Translations under genes and position numbers: made by a program
Notes under the pieces: model-generated
The model's input: the letters and a program-made list of their open reading frames with translations, nothing else
The model's database searches: none
What the model was told of the DNA's origin: nothing
Shown here: piece after piece, positions 20,896 to 28,029 of the stretch
Layout: the number at the start of each line of letters is the position of its first letter
Position numbering within the stretch: position 1 is the stretch's first letter
Origin: a virus
Reading direction: 5' to 3' (one strand)
IMG/VR virus record: IMGVR_UViG_3300025913_000045
Coordinates: 1-54,659 of that record
Length of the DNA: 54,659 nucleotides

Positions 20896-23631
20896 CTACC
20901 CGTTTTCGCGGGAATTGCGCTGGTACTTCGCCACATAATTATAAAGCACCTGCGCGTCACTATCATCAAAGGCAACAATAACCACATGCACTTCGCTATT
21001 CCGTAAATCAGCCGATACGCTGAAAGGGTAAAACAGGTCACTATATCCATCAACCTGATAAACCGCATAGAATGGCACATTATCCGCCTTTAGGTCTCCC
21101 TCAAATATGGGTTGTGGCTGTTGATACGTCCGCGCCCATGAATTTATCACAGTCATCGGTAAACGGCCCTTTAGAGCGGTAGTTTGCAGCTTAAACCGCA
21201 ATGAATTAAACGTTGTAGCCGTGTCATAAGTCAACCCAAACATGAATTGTCCTGCAAGTCGCTTATTTGGCGGATAGGTAAATAGCGTTAAGTCAAGTGA
21301 TTTTGTTTCTGCCTTACTATAGTTGGTAACATTAGTTACAGTATGCGTTTCCCCTATCTGTACGTTTGTAGCAGCGCCAGCCTCTGACAATGTTATATTA
21401 AGTTGGTCTAATAAATAAAAACCGGAATCAGATGCAGGTACATCTAAAAAGAAACTACTGTTATACGATGGATGCGGAGGTGTTGTAACGTACTTTGATG
21501 TATCGTACATTTGTGCCTTTACACTATAAAAACGTACCGATACCGTACCAATACCACTTTCTGGAAAAATAGGCGAAGTAATGCTGTAAGATTGCCATGC
21601 AATGTAATCAGTGGTTGGCGCGGGTTTAATGCCTGTAGCGTCACCCTCACTGTAATAGGTATCTCCCAAATGCTCCCATATAATTTGAGATGGTTGATTT
21701 GGCGGATTATGACCGTTAGCTAAATAATCCTGATATGATATTGATTTGGTATCTGCAACCTTTAAAAAGTATGCGTTACCACTTGTGCTATCGATATACA
21801 CAGCTGTAAATGATGGAACGTACCCTATCTTTTGGCCTAAGATTAGATTAGTATTTTCAGGAACTTTCCAAACGAATGATATATTTAGTACTTTATTCGA
21901 TTGGTCAATATCAAAAAACGGGGAGTTATTTTCAAAGAAATTAGATGTGCCGTAAGTATAGTTTATCGGTTTAACTTTGATTTCCCAATCCCCATCATAC
22001 GCCCCGCTGCCTAAGTAAGGTGTAACCGGGTCGTAATTACAAAATGCATCTACAGTTCCGACGATGTGATTGTAGTCACTTGGTAATGAACCCTGAACAG
22101 CGCCTATTTCAAAAGATGGATTTTCATATAACAATGCCAATATTGAAAAGTCAACCGAGGCTTTCATGATGCCGAATGACAAATCGTAATTGATAGTCTG
22201 CATCGGGTTAATTGGCTTCAATATCCTGTTAGCGCCAATAGTTAATAATGACGGCTGATTGTTCATAGTGCTGATAATAGCGGACATATCAGCATTGAAT
22301 GTGTAGAATGCCGCGTTATAGTCAGCTAATTGTAACCCTTTGTTGATATAATACAGGTCATTCCAATTGCATAGCACAAATGAACCATTTACCTGTAATA
22401 TCGTTAGCTTGACCGATTTTAGCAAATCACTAAGCGCCGTGTAAACATCCTGCGGATTGCCGCTACCATCATAATAATTATCTCCCCACGTTGACACCAA
22501 AGCCCAAAACTGCTCATTAAAAACATCATTGTCACGCAATGAACTAACTAAAGTTGTTTGCCCATAATCGTAATTCAGCCAGTCAAGGCATATCCTAACT
22601 AAATAACTCCATCCAAATAAGCCATACCGTTGCGTATAAACCTTATTCATATTACTATCATAGGTAAATACCGAAGGATCGCCAAAGTTAACGCCCTTTA
22701 GCGATGCAAGTCCGTCAGTAGCGGTAAATGACAGGGGATAATTAGGGTCAGCGTAATTATCGTTTATCTGGTCTGGTAATAGCCATCCCTGAAAATCTAA
22801 TACTTCATCTTTAAATAGCTTCATGAACCATGTACGCTCGTCAGCCTTTGCAAATTCGGTATCTACATTGAATATCCCGGTATGCCAAATGTTTATATCT
22901 ACCGTTGTGGCCAATATTGGTTCTGTTTTATCTTCGTTTGGGTTCGCTGTAGTTTTTTTAATCGGCGTGTCGGTGCCTTCAAGATATATCGGATATAATG
23001 CCGGGTCATATTGATGTTTTTGATCTAAAAAGTCCAGCCTGTAAGTTATGCCACCTAATATTGATTTAAACTGTAATCGGTATTTGCAACGGGTTAATGA
23101 CGGGTCATAAGCAACGATAGTAAAAAACTGCTCTACAGTACAGGGGTTAGCATCCACGGCCTTAATTGAATAATCACCCGGTGCAAGTCCTGTGAATAGC
23201 CCTACTGTATTTGACGTAATCAGCGTTCCTAAATGGTCGTATAAAAAATAGGTTATTGGCGGATATGAAGACACGGCAAACATATTTGCAGTACCATCGT
23301 TAGCGCCGACTCCCGTTTCATCAGTCTTTTTAAATGACTTTATGAATATATCACAAGTTGGTGGCGTATAGCCGCAATAGTAAGAATTGCCCTCTGTTTC
23401 ATAAGTTGCATAAGACGGATTAGTTTTTACCTTATAGGTATATTTTGTTGTACCCTCGCAAACGACACTTATTGTAGTCCCCTCCGGCGGTTGTGATGGC
23501 CCACCTACTGCTGTGCTTGTGGTAAAATCAATAAACGTTAAATCGGTGTCATCCCTGACAACGGTGTAAAGCGTTCCAGCGCCGGGGCCTACAGGTGGTT
23601 TATAAAATGTGTAGAGGGTTACGTATGCCAT
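20896..23631 (-). CDS. Tail tip/baseplate hub protein with SprB-like repeat, 911 aa
   Basis: Lies directly after the tape measure, the usual place for the tail-associated hub. Residues about 183-500 (ITYRLDFLDQ... LDFQGWLLPDQIN) match tail proteins of Bacteroidota prophages. Residues about 93-172 (GANDGTANMF ... YPPITYFLYD ... GLAPGDYSIKAVDANPCT) closely follow the SprB repeat of gliding-motility adhesins, an Ig-like domain. It probably contacts the host surface. Its start at 23631 overlaps the tape-measure stop. Confidence 0.75.
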   Translation of the reverse strand: MAYVTLYTFYKPPVGPGAGTLYTVVRDDTDLTFIDFTTSTAVGGPSQPPEGTTISVVCEGTTKYTYKVKTNPSYATYETEGNSYYCGYTPPTCDIFIKSFKKTDETGVGANDGTANMFAVSSYPPITYFLYDHLGTLITSNTVGLFTGLAPGDYSIKAVDANPCTVEQFFTIVAYDPSLTRCKYRLQFKSILGGITYRLDFLDQKHQYDPALYPIYLEGTDTPIKKTTANPNEDKTEPILATTVDINIWHTGIFNVDTEFAKADERTWFMKLFKDEVLDFQGWLLPDQINDNYADPNYPLSFTATDGLASLKGVNFGDPSVFTYDSNMNKVYTQRYGLFGWSYLVRICLDWLNYDYGQTTLVSSLRDNDVFNEQFWALVSTWGDNYYDGSGNPQDVYTALSDLLKSVKLTILQVNGSFVLCNWNDLYYINKGLQLADYNAAFYTFNADMSAIISTMNNQPSLLTIGANRILKPINPMQTINYDLSFGIMKASVDFSILALLYENPSFEIGAVQGSLPSDYNHIVGTVDAFCNYDPVTPYLGSGAYDGDWEIKVKPINYTYGTSNFFENNSPFFDIDQSNKVLNISFVWKVPENTNLILGQKIGYVPSFTAVYIDSTSGNAYFLKVADTKSISYQDYLANGHNPPNQPSQIIWEHLGDTYYSEGDATGIKPAPTTDYIAWQSYSITSPIFPESGIGTVSVRFYSVKAQMYDTSKYVTTPPHPSYNSSFFLDVPASDSGFYLLDQLNITLSEAGAATNVQIGETHTVTNVTNYSKAETKSLDLTLFTYPPNKRLAGQFMFGLTYDTATTFNSLRFKLQTTALKGRLPMTVINSWARTYQQPQPIFEGDLKADNVPFYAVYQVDGYSDLFYPFSVSADLRNSEVHVVIVAFDDSDAQVLYNYVAKYQRNSRENG

Positions 23632-25598
23632 TATGAGGTTCTACCAATGCGTTTGTTAGTCCGTGAAGTTTGTCTAAACCACATTTCAGGGCCTATTTGG
23701 AATGGCTCAATTTGCACCTTTTGAGAACCACCGCCAGATATACCCGCAAAGTCCTGCAAGTGTTTAGGGGTTACAATGGCTTCGGGGCCAGCTTCACCAA
23801 ACATACCAACATGCGCTTGTGTGAATATACCACCGGATGCATGTTGAGGTACAATGGCAGACAGGCCGCTCAATGAGCCGAATAATGAACTGAATGAACC
23901 TGCACCGCCTAATGCAGCGCCGAACCCTGTTGCTTTCAATAGAACGGCTAATATAGCCGCTGCCGCCGCCGCTGCGATTAGTTTCTCAATAAGTTGTAAT
24001 AAGAATTGCCCCATAGCCTGTACAAATGATGCCGTACCGCTTAAAGCCTCTTGAAATGCACTCATTAGGCCCTGTCCGAAAACACGGGCAACCTCTAAGC
24101 CGGCTTTAGCTTGACGTTTCATTTCTTCGGTGTATTCTTTCTCATTGGCACGGCTTGAAATCTTTAAATCGGTATATTCTTTGAATAGCTTAACCTGTTT
24201 TTGCATATTGGCAAGGTCATCAGTGTTGCCAATAGGGGTTTGCTCTGTCTTTACATTCCTAATACTATCCTTATTAGTCGTATTACCAAATCCTAATCCA
24301 TCCTGAATAGTTTGCATATCCAGCTTGAATTTTTCGATAGCGCCTTGAGCGGCCTTGACTTTGCGAACTAACGGGCTATCAAAATCATCCGGTTTTGTTT
24401 TACCTGCTATGATTGAGTTTTCGAGGGCTGTTTCAGCGTCTTTCAATTCTTTTTGCAGTAAAGCCAACCCCTCTAATGGCTCTTTTATTTTTTTCTCTTT
24501 CTCATCCTTTAACCCTTGATTTTTCAATAATGTGCCGATTCCGTACTGCTCTAATAAGCCCTGAATAGCGGCCGCGTTATCTTTAATCTTGTTGGTAATT
24601 TCTTTTTTATAATCGTCTAATGACTGTGTTTCGCCCGTTTTTTCATCAGTTATATAACCATAATTTTGTGCCATGTGACGTGATGGCCCACTTAAATCAG
24701 GGGTTCTAAATCCGGGTGTGTTTGGCGTTGGTGTTCCGGTTGTAACGCCTGGTATCTGATTTTTCTTTGCCGCCTCATCGGCTGCTGACTTTTGTTCAGC
24801 GTATCTTCTTTTTTGCCGCGCCCAATTTTCATCAGCTACCCTTTCTTCATTTTGTAACGCAGCCTGTAATTGTATAAGGGGTTTAATCTGTTCTGCCAAC
24901 GCTTCCTGCCCTGCCTTTGCCGCCGCCGAAGCTATTATTGAATTAGTTAACCTATCGTACGCACCGGCTGCATCGCCTGCCAATATAGCCTCTTTAGACA
25001 TGTTGCCGAAATATGCAGGATATTCTTTCTGCAATTCCCTAACAGCCTCTAATCGTTGCTTGCGTGATAATGCATCATTTTGGCTAGCCTGATATAGCGC
25101 CATTAAATGAGCAAGTTCATCCGATGCGGTTTTAACGTTTGACTCCAATGCTTTTTGAAAATCAGTTTGTGATTGCGTTGCAGCCTTTTGATTGTCTTTC
25201 CATTTTATGAACAACTCCACCGCCAATGACAGCCCCAATATAATACCCCCTGGTCCCCATAACGACGATGTTAACGCTCCCAGCGCGCCTTTAAAAGAAC
25301 CCGTCTCATTAACTAAGCTATTGAAATGATGCCCCATAGCCAGCAACGAACGCTCAGCCGCTTGTCCTCCTACAGTAAAGGCTAATACACCATCTCTTGC
25401 AGCCGATATACCGGAACGCATTTGCATCATTTTTTGTGATGATGATAGGGCAGCGCCGCCGAGTTTATCCGTCTGCATTGCCGCGTCCGAAAGTGACTTT
25501 GAAACTTCGTTGCTTGCTGTCTGTGCGGTAGTGGCAACCTGTTTCATCGCCGCTTGAAATTGGCTTACATCAGCTCCGACTTGTACGTTTAATGGCAT
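23631..25598 (-). CDS. Tape measure protein, 655 aa
   Basis: Long helical protein with a typical start (MPLNVQVGADVSQFQAAMKQ), a hydrophobic stretch around residues 110-130 (WGPGGIILGLSLAVELF), a long coiled coil (about 150-450), and a C-terminal region with an alanine-rich hydrophobic helix (LIEKLIAAAAAAAILAVLLK). Ends with GLSAIVPQHASGGIFTQAHVGMFGEAGPE, a common tape-measure tail. It sets tail length and may help DNA pass the membrane. It lies downstream of the tRNA cluster and of two terminators. Confidence 0.88.
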   Translation of the reverse strand: MPLNVQVGADVSQFQAAMKQVATTAQTASNEVSKSLSDAAMQTDKLGGAALSSSQKMMQMRSGISAARDGVLAFTVGGQAAERSLLAMGHHFNSLVNETGSFKGALGALTSSLWGPGGIILGLSLAVELFIKWKDNQKAATQSQTDFQKALESNVKTASDELAHLMALYQASQNDALSRKQRLEAVRELQKEYPAYFGNMSKEAILAGDAAGAYDRLTNSIIASAAAKAGQEALAEQIKPLIQLQAALQNEERVADENWARQKRRYAEQKSAADEAAKKNQIPGVTTGTPTPNTPGFRTPDLSGPSRHMAQNYGYITDEKTGETQSLDDYKKEITNKIKDNAAAIQGLLEQYGIGTLLKNQGLKDEKEKKIKEPLEGLALLQKELKDAETALENSIIAGKTKPDDFDSPLVRKVKAAQGAIEKFKLDMQTIQDGLGFGNTTNKDSIRNVKTEQTPIGNTDDLANMQKQVKLFKEYTDLKISSRANEKEYTEEMKRQAKAGLEVARVFGQGLMSAFQEALSGTASFVQAMGQFLLQLIEKLIAAAAAAAILAVLLKATGFGAALGGAGSFSSLFGSLSGLSAIVPQHASGGIFTQAHVGMFGEAGPEAIVTPKHLQDFAGISGGGSQKVQIEPFQIGPEMWFRQTSRTNKRIGRTS

Positions 25599-25623
25599 GT
25601 GTTAAAGGTATAAATTTTAAAGG

Positions 25624-25662
25624 AATAAAAAAAGCAACAAATACCTCGCGTACCCGTTGCTT
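25624..25662 (-). terminator. Terminator upstream of the tape measure
   Basis: AAAGCAAC (25630-25637) and GTTGCTTT (25655-25662) form an 8-bp stem; on the minus strand it is followed by TTTTTATT. Second of two terminators after the tRNA cluster, so the tape measure probably has its own promoter, not identified. Confidence 0.75.
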
Positions 25663-25710
25663 TACCAGATTGATAAGAAAATGTGATTTGTATGGTGTAA
25701 AGGTAATAAA

Positions 25711-25746
25711 AAAACCGCAAAATCAAATTAATGATTGTTGCGGTTA
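25711..25746 (-). terminator. Terminator after the tRNA cluster
   Basis: AACCGCAA (25713-25720) and TTGCGGTT (25738-25745) form a stem; on the minus strand it is followed by a T-run. It ends the tRNA transcription unit. Confidence 0.75.
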
Positions 25747-25752
25747 AAAAGC

Positions 25753-25833
25753 GGTAGATATAGGATTCGAACCCTGCGCTTTCACGCCGCGCCTGTTTTC
25801 AAGACAGGATGCCCACCATAGGACGCTATCTAC
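25753..25833 (-). tRNA. tRNA-Ser (anticodon UGA)
   Basis: Acceptor stem GTAGATA/TATCTAC (25827-25833 with 25754-25760), anticodon arm CCTGT-CTTGAAA-ACAGG (anticodon TGA), a long class II variable arm, and T-loop GTTCGAATC. CCA is not encoded. Reads UCA (and UCG/UCU by wobble). Last tRNA of the cluster. Confidence 0.93.
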
Positions 25834-25839
25834 CAATTG

Positions 25840-25922
25840 CAGAAGTTGTGAGATTCGAACTCACGATACCCGAAAGTATTACAGATTAGCAGTCTGCTGC
25901 CGTACCACTTGGCTAAACTTCT
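25840..25922 (-). tRNA. tRNA-Ser (anticodon GCU)
   Basis: Acceptor AGAAGTT/AACTTCT (25916-25922 with 25841-25847), discriminator G, anticodon arm GCAGA-CTGCTAA-TCTGT (GCT), and a long variable arm with an ATAC/GTAT stem. Reads AGU and AGC. Confidence 0.93.
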
Positions 25923-25925
25923 AAG

Positions 25926-25998
25926 TACTCCCACCGGGATTCGAACCCGGACACTTGGATTTTAAGTCCAATACGACTACCGATTACGTCATGGGAGC
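25926..25998 (-). tRNA. tRNA-Leu (anticodon UAA) with a short variable loop
   Basis: Acceptor GCTCCCA/TGGGAGT with a G-U first pair, discriminator A, D-arm ACGTAATCGGTAGTCGT as in bacterial tRNA-Leu, anticodon arm TTGGA-CTTAAAA-TCCAA (TAA), then only GTGT before the T-stem CCGGG. Bacterial tRNA-Leu normally has a long variable arm, so the 4-nt variable loop is unusual. Reads UUA and UUG. Confidence 0.88.
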
Positions 25999-26002
25999 AG
26001 TG

Positions 26003-26075
26003 TACCCCTAATCAGATTCGAACTGATACACCCGGTGCCTAAAACCGGTGCGACTGCCAATTACGCCATAGGGGC
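26003..26075 (-). tRNA. tRNA-Leu (anticodon UAG) with a short variable loop
   Basis: Acceptor GCCCCTA/TAGGGGT (G-U first pair), discriminator A, D-arm GCGTAATTGGCAGTCGC, anticodon arm CCGGT-TTTAGGC-ACCGG (TAG, G37), variable loop GTGT, T-arm ATCAG/CTGAT. Paralogous to the neighbouring tRNA-Leu(UAA) and likewise lacking the long variable arm. Reads CUA and probably other CUN codons. First tRNA after the attenuator-like terminator. Confidence 0.88.
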
Positions 26076-26078
26076 AAT

Positions 26079-26112
26079 AAAAAAGCCTCTCGAAATTAAT
26101 CTAAGAGGCTTT
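26079..26112 (-). terminator. Terminator/attenuator before the tRNA operon
   Basis: AAAGCCTCT (26082-26090) and AGAGGCTTT (26104-26112) form a perfect 9-bp stem; on the minus strand the stem runs directly into TTTTTT at 26084-26079, and the first tRNA starts at 26075. It lies between the leader ORF and the tRNAs, so it fits a transcription attenuator. The 3' arm GAGAGGCTT can also pair with AAGTCTCTC inside the leader ORF. Confidence 0.8.
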
Positions 26113-26134
26113 GAATGTTTTAAAATTATATTTT

Positions 26135-26209
26135 TTAACCCATATAAGTCCCCTTATCGTTTCGTAACGAACTCAATAATGAGAGACTTGATAGATTTTT
26201 GTTTTTCAT
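26135..26209 (-). CDS. Leader peptide rich in Leu/Ser codons, 24 aa
   Basis: MKNKN, then LSSLSLLSSL (residues 6-15), then RNDKGTYMG. The ten-residue run uses CTA TCA AGT CTC TCA TTA TTG AGT TCG TTA. Nine of these ten codons are read by the four tRNAs encoded downstream (UAG: CUA; UGA: UCA, UCG; GCU: AGU; UAA: UUA, UUG); CUC is the tenth. It lies between a perfect promoter and a terminator, as leader peptides of amino-acid operons do. Translation is inferred, not seen. Leader region 26113-26134 and 26210-26293 holds no other ORF of note. Confidence 0.65.
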   Translation of the reverse strand: MKNKNLSSLSLLSSLRNDKGTYMG

Positions 26210-26293
26210 AATTTTAACAAAACGGGTAACAAACATCAAGTGATATTTTTCAATCCAAACGAAGTAACACTTAATTACGACACCGTTTCACTG

Positions 26294-26325
26294 CAAATAT
26301 ACATTACTATATAATAATATACAAA
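26294..26325 (-). promoter_or_regulatory. Promoter of the leader-tRNA unit
   Basis: On the minus strand TTTG (26325-26322), 20 nt, TATATTTG (26301-26294): a perfect match to the Bacteroidota consensus. Transcription should start near 26288, about 80 nt before the leader ATG. It overlaps the end of the tail-chaperone extension (stop at 26327). Confidence 0.78.
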
Positions 26326-26326
26326 A

Positions 26327-26653
26327 TTATTTTCCTCTCGGTATCATCGCCGCCCGTTCCATAGCCAATTTCATTAAGTTTTCTTTCTCTTCTGGAGAAA
26401 TCACTAAAGTTTCGGGGGGCGGGTCGGTAACTAATGGCAATAATTGAGCAGGTGTTTTTCGTTCTGTAGATGTATTGTTAACCAAGTATAACCACCATGC
26501 AATATACCGCGTATGCTCCCATTGATGGGCAGAACGTTTGATGTGACCTGTTATAATGCAGGAATATTCATACCATGTTAAGCAATAAAATTCATGTGCT
26601 GATAAACCGAGTTCGCCGGTTGCAAACTCTATGACGCTACGGAATGTGTCTTC
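26327..26653 (-). CDS. Tail assembly chaperone T-extension made by -1 frameshift, 108 codons
   Basis: This stretch has no start codon of its own. It continues the gene at 26629-27024 after a -1 shift in A9 (26662-26654): EDTFRSVIEFATGELGLSAHEF ... WWLYLVNN ... RGK. The ratio (131-residue short form, about 230-residue long form) and the frame shift copy the lambda G/GT arrangement. The long form should chaperone the tape measure during tail assembly, as gpGT does. Confidence 0.8.
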   Translation of the reverse strand, partial: EDTFRSVIEFATGELGLSAHEFYCLTWYEYSCIITGHIKRSAHQWEHTRYIAWWLYLVNNTSTERKTPAQLLPLVTDPPPETLVISPEEKENLMKLAMERAAMIPRGK

Positions 26654-27024
26654 TTTTTTTTTACGGGTTGTTCTACCTCTTTAACAGCTTGCGCCTCTAA
26701 AAATTCAGTTATGCCTGTAACCTTTTTGAAGTTTTCCCAAATTGGGGTAAAGTCATCCATGTTGCATATCGCTAATTCGGATGCAACTTGTTGGATAGTA
26801 ATTGTGGGTTTTAAAATGAATTGTGAACACTCGTAACCACGGAAACCTGAAAATAGCAATGCAGCCATTCCGGATAGCAGGTTTTCGCCTGCCAAGTTAA
26901 TTAACTCAACATGGGCGTTAATTGGGTCACATTGTAATATGTTACCCAATTCTATCAGCGCGTAATTATTGAAATGAAATATCCTGTCTTGTCCGGCGAA
27001 TTTTATCGAAATAGCGTCAACCAT
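26629..27024 (-). CDS. Tail assembly chaperone, short form (gpG-like), 131 aa
   Basis: Lies between the tail-tube and the tape-measure regions, the standard place for tail chaperones. Contains a FNNYALIELGNIL helix and ends in a Lys-rich tract (VKKKKTHSVAS) encoded by the slippery A9 run. Zero-frame codons read gta aaa aaa aag aag, so A AAA AAG is present in frame. Most ribosomes should end at 26629 and a fraction shift to make the longer product. A spacer of 3 nt separates it from the tail-tube gene. Confidence 0.85.
   Translation of the reverse strand: MVDAISIKFAGQDRIFHFNNYALIELGNILQCDPINAHVELINLAGENLLSGMAALLFSGFRGYECSQFILKPTITIQQVASELAICNMDDFTPIWENFKKVTGITEFLEAQAVKEVEQPVKKKKTHSVAS
26653..26662 (-). 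promoter_or_regulatory. Programmed -1 frameshift site (A9 slippery run)
   Basis: Minus-strand AAAAAAAAAG with zero-frame aaA AAA AAG, the most efficient slippery heptamer in bacteria. After the shift, reading resumes gaa gac aca (EDT), an open frame of 108 codons. Confidence 0.78.
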
Positions 27025-27027
27025 AAA

Positions 27028-27468
27028 TTAAGATACGGGTAAGAAGTCAAGTTTACCGTCACCATCGAATGTTACATCGAATGTGGCTTCGCTGTCGGTT
27101 GCTGCGGATAGTTTTGTTGAGGTAATGTAAGCATTACCTCCCATCCACAATCCGCCTGCTGCTGGATTTTGAAAAGTTACATAAAGCAATGTTTGCAATG
27201 CCTGTTTCTTCGCCAATGCCAAACCTGTTTCCTGTGTTGTCATTTGCTGCGAGGTTTGAACAGGCATAAGGCCGTTAACGGTTATTTTGAAACTGTTCTT
27301 TTGTGGAACATTTCGCTGCCATAGCACGCCGTTACTGTCAACATCACAATTAGTAGTAGCATCAGAAGTTGCGGTAGTTACCTCCGCTGTTAATGTCTTA
27401 GCGCAACCTATCGGCGTAGTGCCGTCATAAACCACGAAATTTCTACCCTGTATGTATGTTGTTGCCAT
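27028..27468 (-). CDS. Major tail tube protein, 146 aa
   Basis: MATTYIQGRNFVVYDGTTPIG with TLTAEVTTATSDATTNCDVDSNGVLW and later GGLWMGGNAYITSTKLSAATDSEATFDVTFDGDG: the beta-sandwich pattern of TP901-1-type tail tube proteins. It is the most abundant tail protein, expected to form stacked hexameric rings around the tape measure. Own promoter at 27487-27516. Confidence 0.8.
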   Translation of the reverse strand: MATTYIQGRNFVVYDGTTPIGCAKTLTAEVTTATSDATTNCDVDSNGVLWQRNVPQKNSFKITVNGLMPVQTSQQMTTQETGLALAKKQALQTLLYVTFQNPAAGGLWMGGNAYITSTKLSAATDSEATFDVTFDGDGKLDFLPVS

Positions 27469-27486
27469 TGCCTTTGATATTTTTTA

Positions 27487-27516
27487 TAAATATAGTTATT
27501 TTTTGGTAAATGCAAA
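27487..27516 (-). promoter_or_regulatory. Promoter for the tail-tube gene
   Basis: On the minus strand TTTG (27516-27513), 18 nt, TATATTTA (27494-27487), one mismatch to TAnnTTTG. The surrounding AACTATATTTA matches the fibre and portal promoters. Confidence 0.6.
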
Positions 27517-27520
27517 TTAT

Positions 27521-27955
27521 TTAATCTAACCCGTTCAGTCTATGGGTGTACCTCACAACCCGCCGCGCAATTGTTACAGTTTGTGTTTCAATCTCAATAT
27601 CGTGGCTATCTGAAAAGTTAGTCTGATAAACAGTGAATGGCGGTATTGAAATGTCGGTATGTGATGCAGTCCAAAGGTCAATCCGGTTGCTAATCAATTC
27701 CTCAATATCATCAATTGTCGCACTGTTTACAAATCCGGTAGGTTGTTCGCTGATAATGTCCAATAGTATCGAGCAGGTCCACCCTCTGCCGCAATTTGTT
27801 TGCGATGACGGTGAGTTTGTTTGACTTGAAATGACAATACGTGTCGCCGGTATTGGTGTTACATTTTTAGGTACGCGCCTGTCATATATGGGCACACCAA
27901 TATCAGCTAACAATGTTAGGTAGGCTTTTCGGATGTATTTTGAGGGGTTTTGCAT
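27521..27955 (-). CDS. Tail terminator/completion protein (DUF3168-like), 144 aa
   Basis: MQNPSKYIRKAYLTLLADIGVPIYD, then VPATRIVISSQTNSP-type strand and later DIEELISNRIDLW: the alpha-beta layout of tail terminator proteins that close the tail tube and join it to the connector. Order HK97 gp10-like protein, then this, then tail tube supports it. Family placement is approximate. Confidence 0.68.
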   Translation of the reverse strand: MQNPSKYIRKAYLTLLADIGVPIYDRRVPKNVTPIPATRIVISSQTNSPSSQTNCGRGWTCSILLDIISEQPTGFVNSATIDDIEELISNRIDLWTASHTDISIPPFTVYQTNFSDSHDIEIETQTVTIARRVVRYTHRLNGLD

Positions 27956-27956
27956 G

Positions 27957-28016
27957 CTATCTCCTTACCGATGTTGTTGGTTTATCCACCGTAGTTACTA
28001 CTATTTCTCTTGGCAT
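27957..28016 (-). CDS. Micro-ORF, 19 aa
   Basis: MPREIVVTTVDKPTTSVRR sits in the 74-base gap between two tail genes; its last codons contain AAGGAGA, the likely ribosome site of the next gene. Could be a real coupled micropeptide or chance. Confidence 0.25.
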   Translation of the reverse strand: MPREIVVTTVDKPTTSVRR

Positions 28017-28029
28017 ATTCAATGTTTAA

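Noticed and set aside
25926-26075. Stop-codon suppressor tRNAs (anticodons UAA and UAG)
   Set aside because: Read as anticodons, TAA and TAG decode UUA and CUA (leucine). Suppressors would need UUA, CUA or UCA as anticodons. Loop registers are fixed by the stems.
25753-26075. tRNA cluster as an integration attachment site
   Set aside because: No integrase is found and the genes are complete and inside a late operon, so there is no sign of an att core.
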